Source: Burkholderiales bacterium (GTDB lineage Bacteria > Pseudomonadota > Gammaproteobacteria > Burkholderiales > Burkholderiaceae_C). From it: a stretch of DNA of 11,799 nt. Below the pieces are notes generated by a model. That model made no database searches and was not told the DNA's origin. It worked only from the letters and a program-made list of their open reading frames with translations. The DNA is taken from assembly GCA_028869035.1 (NCBI GenBank), contig JAGWTL010000064.1:1-11799 (forward strand), in the 5' to 3' direction. The first letter of the stretch is position 1. The number at the start of each line of letters is the position of its first letter. Position numbers and translations under genes: made by a program. This document shows, one piece after another, positions 5,703-11,799 of the stretch.

Positions 5703-6299
5703 ATGCAAGCGCCGACCGATAGCCTGCTGCTGCAGTTCACGCTCGAGCTCGCGTCCACGGAGCGCCTGGCCGCGGCCGCTGCCCAGCTGTGCGCCGACAG
5801 CGGCTTGCGGCTGCAACGCCTGGCCTGTGCGCAGGACGGGCAGGCCTATCTCTATGCGCGTCTGCCGGCGCGCACCCAGCTCGACGGGGATGCCCTGCCG
5901 CCGCTGGACGCCGCGCTGGGCCGGCGCATACCGGCGGCGCGTGACATCCGCGTCTCGCGCCTGCAGCAGGTCTACGCCGCCCCGGGCCATGCCCAGGGCG
6001 AGGCCCCGGTTTTCCATTACGTGGTCGAGACGGACCCGGAAGCCGGCTGGCAGCCCGAGCTGGAGCGCTGGTACGACACCGAGCACATGCCCGGCCTGGC
6101 CGCCGTGCCGGGCTGCATCCTGGCCCAGCGTTATTACAACCATGACCAGGGACCGTACTCGCTGGCCTGTTATGACCTGGTGTCCGAGCAGGTGCTGGGC
6201 TCGCCGCCCTGGCTGGCCGTGCGCGGCACCGCCTGGAGCGACATCGTGCGCCCGCACTTCACCAACACCAGACGCACCATGTTCCGCGCGCTGGCTTGA
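5703..6299 (+). CDS. Dimeric alpha/beta-barrel (EthD/DUF4286-like) protein
   Basis: A 198-residue protein that I recognise only at fold level. The C-terminal half carries RWYDTEHMPGLAAVPGC (122-138) followed by AQRYYN, a pattern typical of ferredoxin-like dimeric alpha/beta-barrel proteins such as EthD and DUF4286, where the Asp/Glu-His pair lies in the active-site cleft. The N-terminal half (about 1-95, ending in IRVSRLQQVY) looks like a degenerate first copy of the same fold, so the chain may form an internal pseudo-dimer. There is no signal peptide or membrane segment. The ATG at 5703 is 2 bp after the preceding stop, indicating tight coupling to the carboxymuconolactone-decarboxylase-family gene. 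As the last gene of the operon it is probably a small accessory enzyme (isomerase, monooxygenase or decarboxylase type). The exact reaction is unknown. Confidence 0.75.
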   Translation: MQAPTDSLLLQFTLELASTERLAAAAAQLCADSGLRLQRLACAQDGQAYLYARLPARTQLDGDALPPLDAALGRRIPAARDIRVSRLQQVYAAPGHAQGEAPVFHYVVETDPEAGWQPELERWYDTEHMPGLAAVPGCILAQRYYNHDQGPYSLACYDLVSEQVLGSPPWLAVRGTAWSDIVRPHFTNTRRTMFRALA

Positions 6300-6469
6300 C
6301 GCGCTCGTTCGCAGCACGCGCGACGCAGTCAGCGCGGGTTTACAGTCCGGGCCGCTCCCATGAGGTGATGGGCAAAGATTGTGCGGTATGGCGACATCTC
6401 CCACGTTCAGGGGATGACGGCGCAGGCCCGAGCGGCTAAAGTCGCGCGATCTCGAACCAGGGAGGCGCA
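6300..6469 (+). promoter_or_regulatory. Intergenic region upstream of the PhoD-like gene
   Basis: This 170-bp gap ends the catabolic operon and leads into the phosphoesterase gene. Near its left end, CGCGC and GCGCG arms around 6319-6338 could form a weak hairpin followed by GGTTT, a possible terminator. A -10-like TAAAGT occurs at 6437-6442 without a recognisable -35. A good ribosome binding site, GGAGG at 6461-6465, sits 4 bases before the ATG at 6470. Nothing else is evident. Confidence 0.35.
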
Positions 6470-8032
6470 ATGAAACGACTCGGTCCCGTCCTGCAATTTC
6501 TCGGCTGCGCACAGGGCCAGTGGCGCGTCAGCGCGCTCTGGGTGCAGGACAGCGCCGACGCGGTGCCCGTGCTCACGGCCGGCGGCCGCCCGGTGCAGGT
6601 CACGCAGGCCCCGGTGCCCGGCCAGGCCTGCACGGCCTGGCGTTTCGAATTCGCCGTGGCGCAGGGTGCGGCCGCGCAGGACGTGGGCTACAGCATCGGG
6701 GGTGAGGTCCACGCCTTCTGCGTGCCCGCACGCGATACCCTGCCGGCCCTGGGCTACGCCTCGTGCAACGGTTTTTCCGATCCGCGTGCCATGAAGTCGG
6801 TCAAGGCGCCCTATGCCCAGTGGGCGCGCCTGGCTCGCCTGCACAGGGGACAGGAGCGCGTGGAGGGCCAGACACACGGGCCCCTGCACCTGCTGCTGCT
6901 CGGCGGTGACCAGGTCTACAGCGACGCCATGTGGGTCATGGTGCCCGAGCTCAAGGCCTGGAGCGCGCTGCCCTGGGACAAACGCCTCAAGGCCGCGTTC
7001 ACGGCCGGTCTGCGCCGCAAGGTGGAGGAATTCTTCGGCAAGCTCTATCTGGAACGCTGGTCCCAGCCCGAGGTGGCCGCCGCCCTGGCCAGCCTGCCCA
7101 CGGTGATGATGTGGGACGACCACGACATCATGGACGGCTGGGGTTCCTACCCGGTCGAGCAGCACCAGTGCGCCGTCTACCAGGGCATCTTCGAGGTGGC
7201 GCGCGCCGCCTTTGCGCTGTTCCAGCGCCAGGCCATCGGCGCGCTGCCGCCGGCCACCCTGCCGGGCCAGGACCAGCACAACAGTGCCTGCCGCATCGGC
7301 GCGCTGGGCCTGCTGGTGCTGGACATGCGCAGCGAGCGCTGCCCGCGCGCCACACGCACGCAGGATGGCGTTGAATTGCTGCAGGCCGAGCAGGTGCTCA
7401 GCCCCCGGAGCTGGGCCGCGGTCTACCAGTGGCTGGCCGAGCAGGAGGCTGCCGGCGGTCTCAGGCACCTCTTTGTCATGAGCAGCGTGCCCGTGGTGCA
7501 CCCGGGCCTGGAGCTGATCGAGAAGCTGCTGGGCGCCTTGCCCGGCCAGCAGGAGATGGAGGACGACCTGCGCGACCACTGGGACAGCCCGCCGCACAGG
7601 GCCGAGCGCCTGCGCCTCATCCACCGGCTGCTGCAGCTCAGCGCCCGGGGTGTGCGTGTCACCCTCCTCTCGGGCGACGTGCACGTCGCGGCGCTGGGTG
7701 TCATCGAATCCGCGCGCGAAGACGGCGGTGAGGGCAACGCGCGCATCATCAACCAGCTCACCAGCAGCGCCATCGTGCACCCGCCCTCGTCGGCGATGGA
7801 GGTCTTTGTGCTGGAGCACGTGGCGCGGCATGTGGAGCAGATCGACCGTGGCATCAGCACCCGCATGCTGGAGTTCCCCGCCACCAGCCACTGCGTGATG
7901 GCCCGCCGCAACTTTCTTACCCTGCAGCCGGATGCGCCCGATGGCGCCGGTCGTTACTGGGCCAACTGGTGGGTCGAGGGGGAGCCCCATCCCTATACCA
8001 AGGTGATCCATCCCGCCGGCGCGCCCGCCTGA
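6470..8032 (+). CDS. PhoD-like metallophosphoesterase, cytoplasmic
   Basis: A 520-residue member of the PhoD-like branch of the calcineurin-type metallophosphoesterases, which hydrolyse phosphate mono- or diesters with a two-metal centre. Metal-binding motifs in order: LLLGGDQVYSD (142-152), MMWDDHDIMDGWG (213-225) and TLLSGDVHVAALG (398-410), with an intervening LLVLDMRSER (281-290) common in this group. Unlike classical secreted PhoD, it has no Tat or Sec signal: the N-terminus MKRLGPVLQFLGCAQGQWRV lacks twin arginines and a long hydrophobic core, and residues 10-85 look like a beta-rich domain preceding the catalytic domain. GGAGG 4 bases before the ATG sets the start. It stands alone, 170 bp after the catabolic operon and converging on the DUF1501 gene. 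The family is certain; substrate and physiological role are not. Confidence 0.92.
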   Translation: MKRLGPVLQFLGCAQGQWRVSALWVQDSADAVPVLTAGGRPVQVTQAPVPGQACTAWRFEFAVAQGAAAQDVGYSIGGEVHAFCVPARDTLPALGYASCNGFSDPRAMKSVKAPYAQWARLARLHRGQERVEGQTHGPLHLLLLGGDQVYSDAMWVMVPELKAWSALPWDKRLKAAFTAGLRRKVEEFFGKLYLERWSQPEVAAALASLPTVMMWDDHDIMDGWGSYPVEQHQCAVYQGIFEVARAAFALFQRQAIGALPPATLPGQDQHNSACRIGALGLLVLDMRSERCPRATRTQDGVELLQAEQVLSPRSWAAVYQWLAEQEAAGGLRHLFVMSSVPVVHPGLELIEKLLGALPGQQEMEDDLRDHWDSPPHRAERLRLIHRLLQLSARGVRVTLLSGDVHVAALGVIESAREDGGEGNARIINQLTSSAIVHPPSSAMEVFVLEHVARHVEQIDRGISTRMLEFPATSHCVMARRNFLTLQPDAPDGAGRYWANWWVEGEPHPYTKVIHPAGAPA

Positions 8033-8066
8033 GGCGCGGGCGGCACACACCGGGCCTCAGACCCGG
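8029..8066. terminator. Inverted repeats between convergent PhoD-like and DUF1501 genes
   Basis: CTGAGGC (8029-8035) and GCCTCAG (8054-8060) are perfect 7-bp inverted arms 18 bases apart, and each contains the stop codon of one convergent gene. An overlapping alternative hairpin is CCGGG (8050-8054) with CCCGG (8062-8066). No T-run follows on either strand, so intrinsic termination is uncertain. The position between convergent genes 24 bp apart makes a shared bidirectional terminator plausible. Confidence 0.35.
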
Positions 8067-9226
8067 TAGCTCTGGCGCGGCCGGCCCGGAAAGACGGCAT
8101 CCAGTGCGGCTGCATCCAGCCCGCAGGGTTCGCGCATGGCGCTGGCCAGCAGGTCGCGCCAGTCGGCCCGCACCGGCAGGTCGCGGTTCTCGTTCAGTGC
8201 ACCGTCGGCCAGTCCGTCGAAGCCGCCGAGCAAACCGGCGCCCGTCAGTGCGCCACCGGCCAGCAGGCACAGGCCACCGTGGCCGTGGTCGGTGCCGCGC
8301 GTGCCGTTCTCACGGACGGTGCGGCCGAATTCGCTGAGCACGGCCACCCGCGTGCGTTGCCACTCCTCGGCGCCCAGGGTGTCCCTGAGCGTGAGCAGGC
8401 CTTCGCCCAGCGCCGGCAGCAGGCGTGTCAGCGCCGCTTCCTCGTTGGCATGCGTGTCCACGCCACCGATGTCCATGAAAGCCAGGCTCATGCGCCGGTT
8501 GCCGCGCAGGATCTGCCCCATGGTCTTCATCATCGATGACAGTCCGTTGCCGCCGGGCGCGCCGCGTGAGGCGCGCGGCTCCATGCCCGTGGCCATTTCG
8601 ATCTCGGCCTGCGTGGCCAGGGCCTGCTCCATCGCCTCGCCGGTGGCCTGTCCCCGGTGCGAGGCGCGGATGGCATCGAGCAGGCGCCCCTGCGGCAGGT
8701 CCAAGCCGCTGCCTGAAAGCGGGGCCACGGCCGGTGGGATCTCTCCGCCGCGAAAGGCCAGCGGGATCTCGCGCGTGAAGCTGATCGCGCCGCTGCCGGC
8801 GCCGAGCTGCGCGGCCGCCCGAGCCATGAAGCCGGTGCGCCCGTGGATGGCGCCCGAACCGATCTCGAACAGATCCTGCGCCTGGAAATGGCTGCGGCTG
8901 GTGTCCAGCGTGCCGGCGCAGGGCGCGAAGCTGAGTTCACCCGCGGCGTACAGCGCGGCCAGGTCCGCGGCCCCCGGGTGCGCGGTAAAACCCGTCTGGC
9001 CCAGGGCCTTGCCCTCGGCCAGCAGCGCGCGCGACAGCGTGGGGCGCAGTTCGGCCAGCCGCGTTTCCTGCGGGGCGAAGGCAAACAGCCCGTCGAAGCC
9101 ACCGCGCAGGAAGATCAGCAGGAAGCGTCCGGGCGCAACGGTGCGGCCTTCGGCGGCCCAGGCGCGCAGGGGCAGGGCGAGGGTGGCGGGCAGCGCTTGC
9201 AGCAGGCGGCGACGTTGCAGTGACAT
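8057..9226 (-). CDS. DUF1501 family protein with Tat-like signal
   Basis: A 389-residue exported protein of the DUF1501 family, which is structurally related to the alkaline-phosphatase/sulfatase superfamily and has no established reaction. The leader MSLQRRRLLQALPATLALPLRAWA carries a twin-arginine motif (QRRRLLQ) and an Ala-x-Ala cleavage site near residue 24, so folded export by Tat is likely. Family landmarks: FLRGGFDGL, SRSHFQAQD (110-118), GGVDTHANE (254-262), SEFGRTVREN (298-307) and GTDHGHGG (311-318), whose Asp and His residues suggest metal binding. The ATG at 9226 is chosen over an in-frame GTG at 9232 because AGAGGA lies 7 bases before the ATG but only 1 base from the GTG. It starts 15 bp after the DUF1800 stop, the usual pairing in one operon. 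Confidence 0.92.
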   Translation of the reverse strand: MSLQRRRLLQALPATLALPLRAWAAEGRTVAPGRFLLIFLRGGFDGLFAFAPQETRLAELRPTLSRALLAEGKALGQTGFTAHPGAADLAALYAAGELSFAPCAGTLDTSRSHFQAQDLFEIGSGAIHGRTGFMARAAAQLGAGSGAISFTREIPLAFRGGEIPPAVAPLSGSGLDLPQGRLLDAIRASHRGQATGEAMEQALATQAEIEMATGMEPRASRGAPGGNGLSSMMKTMGQILRGNRRMSLAFMDIGGVDTHANEEAALTRLLPALGEGLLTLRDTLGAEEWQRTRVAVLSEFGRTVRENGTRGTDHGHGGLCLLAGGALTGAGLLGGFDGLADGALNENRDLPVRADWRDLLASAMREPCGLDAAALDAVFPGRPRQSYRV

Positions 9227-9241
9227 GGGCACGTCCTCTTT

Positions 9242-10861
9242 CTAGCGGCGCATGAAGGCGGGGGAGGCCAGGCGCAGCGCCACGCGCTCCGTCGCGCCCA
9301 GGGCGGCGCCCTGCTGGCGCAGTGTTTCGGAAGGCGGACCGAGCAGTTGTGTCAGCGCCTGCCCGTCGGTGCTGCAGGCCGTGCCCTTGAGCAGGTCCTG
9401 CGGGCGATCGGGCCGCGCCTGGAATTCGTCGCCTTGGGCGCCATCGGCCAGCGGCATGCGACCCGCCGCAGCGCCGATGGCCAGGCGCGTGCGCTTGGCC
9501 ATGGCCGCCGGCGAGAGCCAGTCCGATTCCTGCGTGCCGTAGCCGTCGGGTGTGGTGTGCATCAGCGGCGCCTGGCCCATGTCCATCGCGCTGGCGGCCA
9601 GCAGCAGCGGGTTGTTCAGCGGCCGGTCGCCGCACACGGCATGGGCCGCCGAGAGCAGGTAGTCCAGCGGTTCCTTGAACTTGGCAGGCTGCGCCAGCGA
9701 GGTGCCGAAAGCCGGGGACTCCAGCAGGGCCAGCAGCGTGGCCGAGATGCGGCTGCCGCTGCGCAGCCAGGCCGCGCTCATGGCCTCGACCACGGCCGCC
9801 GGCGGCTCGTCGGCCAGGAAACGCCGGGCCAGCTTGGCGCTGATGCGCCGCGCGGTGGCCGGGTGGCGCGCCATCAGCTGCAGCGCACGATCGATCTCGG
9901 TCAGCCCCGCCGTGCCACCGGGGAAATGCTCGCCGAGGAAGGTCTTCTCGCCGAAGTCGTGGCGGCGCGGATCGAACAGGAACAGGCCCTTGCGCACGGC
10001 GCCCGCGCGCTCCAGATTGCGCTCCTGCATGCCGGCCGTGTACACGCCGGCGCCGGTGATGATGCGGGCCAGGGCCTGCACGTCGGACTGGGTGTAGCCC
10101 GCGTCCACGCCCAGGGTGTGCAGCTCCAGCAGTTCACGCGCCAGGTTCTCGTTGATGCCCCGTTGCCGTCCGCGCCCCGTCGCCAAGGTGGAGGTGGCCG
10201 CGCGGGAATCGGGCGCCGTGGACTGCGCGTTGTCCAGGTAGACCTGCATGGCCGGGTGCAGGAAGCTGGCGCGCAGCAGCGCCTCGAAGGAGTCCTCGCG
10301 CAGCGCGCGGTCCAGGGCGGCGACGTAGTCCCAGGCCAGCAGCTTGACCGGACCCTTGGGCGCGTAGATGGAGAAGTGGTTGAGCCAGAACGAGAGCAGC
10401 GCCTCGTGCCCCGGGTTGTCGCTGTTGGCCATGGTCAGCAGGCGGGCCTGCACCGTGGCCGCGGCGTACTGGTTCATCTCGCGCTGCACCTCTTGCTTCG
10501 GTGCTTCGTCCATGCCCTTGCGCTCGCTGCCGCCCGGGCCCAGGCGCTGCCACAGGGGTTCCAGGGCCTGTTGCACGGGCATGCGTGCGATGCGCTCGCT
10601 CACTTCCCGCGGCAGCACCGACACGTCCTGGAGGGCGCGTTGCAGGTAATGGCGTGCTGTCATCCCCGTGGTCTGACGCAGGCTGGACGGGGTGGCGCCG
10701 TAGCCCAGGCGATCGAGCAGGGCACGCGCGCCGGCCTCGTCCAGCGGCGCATCGACCGACCAGTCGCCGGCCAGCGCGGGCGTGAGGGCCATGGCCGCAG
10801 AGAGGATCAGGCCGCCGATCAGGGCGGGGCGGATCCATGCACGAGCGGGTGGCAAGGGCAT
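9242..10861 (-). CDS. DUF1800 family protein, exported
   Basis: A 539-residue protein of the DUF1800 family, function unknown, almost always encoded beside DUF1501. The N-terminus MPLPPARAWIRPALIGG followed by a hydrophobic stretch and ALA-GD near residue 31 looks like a Sec signal peptide. Family motifs: LLDRLGYGATP (48-58), SFWLNHFSIY (157-166), GINENLARELLELHTLGV (235-252), GYTQSDVQALARIITG (255-270) and DPRRHDFGEKTFLG (297-310). The ATG at 10861 is preferred because it gives the signal peptide. The same frame stays open upstream to 11533 across the glycine-zipper gene, but that stretch has no family similarity and is a high-GC artefact. The ribosome site is weak. It is flanked by the DUF1501 gene (15 bp) and the glycine-zipper gene (26 bp), all on the minus strand, so the three may share a transcript. 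Confidence 0.92.
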   Translation of the reverse strand: MPLPPARAWIRPALIGGLILSAAMALTPALAGDWSVDAPLDEAGARALLDRLGYGATPSSLRQTTGMTARHYLQRALQDVSVLPREVSERIARMPVQQALEPLWQRLGPGGSERKGMDEAPKQEVQREMNQYAAATVQARLLTMANSDNPGHEALLSFWLNHFSIYAPKGPVKLLAWDYVAALDRALREDSFEALLRASFLHPAMQVYLDNAQSTAPDSRAATSTLATGRGRQRGINENLARELLELHTLGVDAGYTQSDVQALARIITGAGVYTAGMQERNLERAGAVRKGLFLFDPRRHDFGEKTFLGEHFPGGTAGLTEIDRALQLMARHPATARRISAKLARRFLADEPPAAVVEAMSAAWLRSGSRISATLLALLESPAFGTSLAQPAKFKEPLDYLLSAAHAVCGDRPLNNPLLLAASAMDMGQAPLMHTTPDGYGTQESDWLSPAAMAKRTRLAIGAAAGRMPLADGAQGDEFQARPDRPQDLLKGTACSTDGQALTQLLGPPSETLRQQGAALGATERVALRLASPAFMRR

Positions 10862-10887
10862 GTGCGTCCAGTGTCCTGCCAGGAAGA

Positions 10888-11580
10888 TCAACGCCGGCCG
10901 ATGTTGCCGGGGTTGTGGCCGCCACCATGGCCGTGGTCGTGGTACCGGTAGCCACCGCCATAGCCGAAGCGCAACTGCACACCGGCGGGCGGGTAGTAGT
11001 AATAGGGGTAGGGGTATGGATAGGGCCGCACGTAGTAGACCGGGGGCGACATCACCACCACGGGTGGCGTGTAGACCGGCGCCGTCACGATGGGCCGGGG
11101 CGGCGGCGCACCCGGTTCGCCCAGATCCTCGGGCGCCACCCGCAGCGCAATGGTCTGGCCCGGGTCGTAGGGCAGCTGCACCTTGTAGCGCTTGTCGGCG
11201 TATTCGTACTCCACATCGTAGGCCACGGTGCGGTTCTCGTAGAAGGTCTGCGTGCTGCAGCGCTGCACCTCGTGCAGTTCGGCAGGCGGGTTGTCCTCGA
11301 TGCGGTCGCCGATCACCGCGCCGCCGATGGCCCCCAGCACCGTGGCCGCGCCCGATCCCTGGCCGGCCGCGTTGCCGACGATGCCGCCGGCCACCGCGCC
11401 GATGGCCGCCCCCGCGCCGCGCTTGGGCGGCTGCACCGCCACCTGCTCGCTGCTGCAGACCTGGCGCGGCACAGCCACTTTCTGCACCACGGGGGTGGAG
11501 GAGATCACCAGCCCCTCTTCCTGGGCCGCACACAGGCCGGTGTACAGCAGGGTGGCGGCCAGTACGTACAGATGTTTCAT
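10888..11580 (-). CDS. Glycine-zipper 2TM domain envelope protein
   Basis: A 230-residue exported protein. The signal peptide is MKHLYVLAATLLYTGLCAA with likely cleavage before QE; Cys17 does not sit in a proper lipobox, so it is probably not a lipoprotein. Residues about 54-92 (RGAGAAIGAVAGGIVGN, then GAIGGAVIGDRIE) form the glycine zipper of the 17-kDa-antigen type, which packs two helices in or at the outer membrane. Residues 103-150 form a beta-rich segment with Cys108. The C-terminus is low complexity: Pro-rich, then a Tyr/Pro run (RPYPYPYPYYYYPP, 185-198) and a Gly/His tail (YHDHGHGGGH, 213-222). The ATG at 11580 is supported by AGGAG 7 bases upstream; ATG 11586 is only 1 base from that site. 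It lies 26 bp before DUF1800. A structural or stress role in the envelope is likely, but the specific function is unknown. Confidence 0.87.
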   Translation of the reverse strand: MKHLYVLAATLLYTGLCAAQEEGLVISSTPVVQKVAVPRQVCSSEQVAVQPPKRGAGAAIGAVAGGIVGNAAGQGSGAATVLGAIGGAVIGDRIEDNPPAELHEVQRCSTQTFYENRTVAYDVEYEYADKRYKVQLPYDPGQTIALRVAPEDLGEPGAPPPRPIVTAPVYTPPVVVMSPPVYYVRPYPYPYPYYYYPPAGVQLRFGYGGGYRYHDHGHGGGHNPGNIGRR

Positions 11581-11728
11581 GGTCATGCTCCTGACGATGC
11601 CTCCTCTAACGCGGCGGGTGGGCGAGCGGCCGACCGGCGCCGGCGCTTGGGGCCGTTTGCCTTTGTAAAGAAAATCAGGCCCTGGTAGAGTTTGCCTGCA
11701 CGCATTCCACAACAAAGAGGAGCAATTC
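11581..11728. promoter_or_regulatory. Divergent promoter region
   Basis: This 148-bp gap separates the divergent glycine-zipper gene and the gene at the right edge. On the plus strand, TTGTAA (11663-11668) and TAGAGT (11686-11691) with a 17-base spacer make a moderate sigma-70 candidate, 4 of 6 matches each. GTTTGCCT occurs twice, at 11655-11662 and 11690-11697, 35 bases apart and straddling the -35 and -10 region, so it could be an operator. No clear promoter for the minus-strand gene was found. Confidence 0.4.
11716..11722 (+). promoter_or_regulatory. Strong ribosome binding site of right-edge gene
   Basis: AGAGGAG lies 6 bases before the ATG at 11729. The near-ideal sequence and spacing are the main reason to accept the short truncated reading frame at the window edge as a gene. 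Confidence 0.75.
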
Positions 11729-11799
11729 ATGACACGCATGCATGCCGCCCGGCTACGGGTTTTCCTGGGGGTGGTCTTTCTGTCCCTGGCCGCCCTGAC
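11729..11799 (+). CDS. N-terminus of an exported or membrane protein (3' truncated)
   Basis: Only 23 complete codons are present. They read MTRMHAARLRVFLGVVFLSL, then AAL, a short basic region with three arginines followed by a hydrophobic core, as in a Sec signal peptide or signal anchor. The strong AGAGGAG site and a candidate promoter upstream support a real gene that continues beyond the window. It is transcribed away from the glycine-zipper gene. No family can be assigned from so little sequence. Confidence 0.68.
   Translation, partial: MTRMHAARLRVFLGVVFLSLAAL

Noticed and set aside
6368..6439. 23-codon open frame starting MGKDCAVWRH in the gap before the PhoD-like gene
   Set aside because: GAGGTG abuts the ATG with no proper spacing, the product is very short, and nothing supports translation; the TAAAGT promoter-like element overlaps its end.
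6407..8050. 547-codon open frame on the minus strand opposite the PhoD-like gene
   Set aside because: It is an antisense shadow: the opposite strand encodes all PhoD motifs, and this frame gives a low-complexity Gly/His/Arg/Ala-rich translation with no recognisable domain.
9347..10951. 534-codon open frame on the plus strand opposite DUF1800
   Set aside because: Antisense shadow of a clear DUF1800 gene; biased Gly/Arg/Gln/His composition without motifs.
10862..11533. In-frame upstream extension of the DUF1800 gene across the glycine-zipper gene
   Set aside because: The extension has no family similarity, lies over a well-supported gene in another frame, and would bury the DUF1800 signal peptide. 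Long open frames by chance are common at this GC content.
1..11799. CRISPR array, tRNA/rRNA, phage or toxin-antitoxin and defence genes
   Set aside because: No regularly spaced repeats, RNA gene signatures, integrase, or defence-type domains were seen on either strand.

Overview
The window is GC-rich and gene-dense, with short gaps, and reads as part of a chromosome from a beta-proteobacterium, most likely Burkholderiales, family Comamonadaceae. This rests on a Bug-type tripartite-tricarboxylate-transporter receptor, a LysR/LigI-like/SDR catabolic layout, DUF1501/DUF1800 genes, and a GC-rich dispersed intergenic repeat (about 4001-4110) of a kind I recall from Comamonadaceae genomes. No rRNA, tRNA, CRISPR array, insertion sequence or integrase is visible. 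No gap exceeds 300 bases; the largest are 190 bp (3994-4183), 170 bp (6300-6469) and 148 bp (11581-11728).

Left edge (1-1300): the 3' part of a DHH/DHHA1 phosphoesterase gene; a 68-residue YjfB-like putative motility protein preceded by a near-consensus flagellar sigma-28 promoter; and, on the minus strand, a small plant-type 2Fe-2S ferredoxin.

Catabolic block (1310-6299): a minus-strand LysR regulator is divergent from five plus-strand genes: a LigI-like amidohydrolase/lactonase, a short-chain dehydrogenase, a Bug periplasmic solute receptor, a carboxymuconolactone-decarboxylase-family protein and a two-halved dimeric alpha/beta-barrel protein. Spacings of 4, 190, 14 and 2 bp suggest an operon interrupted only by the repeat. 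The likely theme is capture and breakdown of an organic acid of aromatic or lactone type. The substrate is not identifiable from sequence, and I recognise no characterised pathway with this exact gene set.

Right part (6470-11799): a PhoD-like metallophosphoesterase without an export signal (plus strand) converges on a minus-strand series: a glycine-zipper envelope protein, a DUF1800 protein and a DUF1501 protein. The last two are a recurring pair of exported proteins of unknown function, here with Sec-like and Tat-like leaders respectively. The extreme right edge holds the first 23 codons of a divergent gene encoding an exported or membrane protein, with a strong ribosome binding site.

The best candidates for something new are the sigma-28-driven small protein and the uncharacterised catabolic operon. 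The rest are recognisable families.
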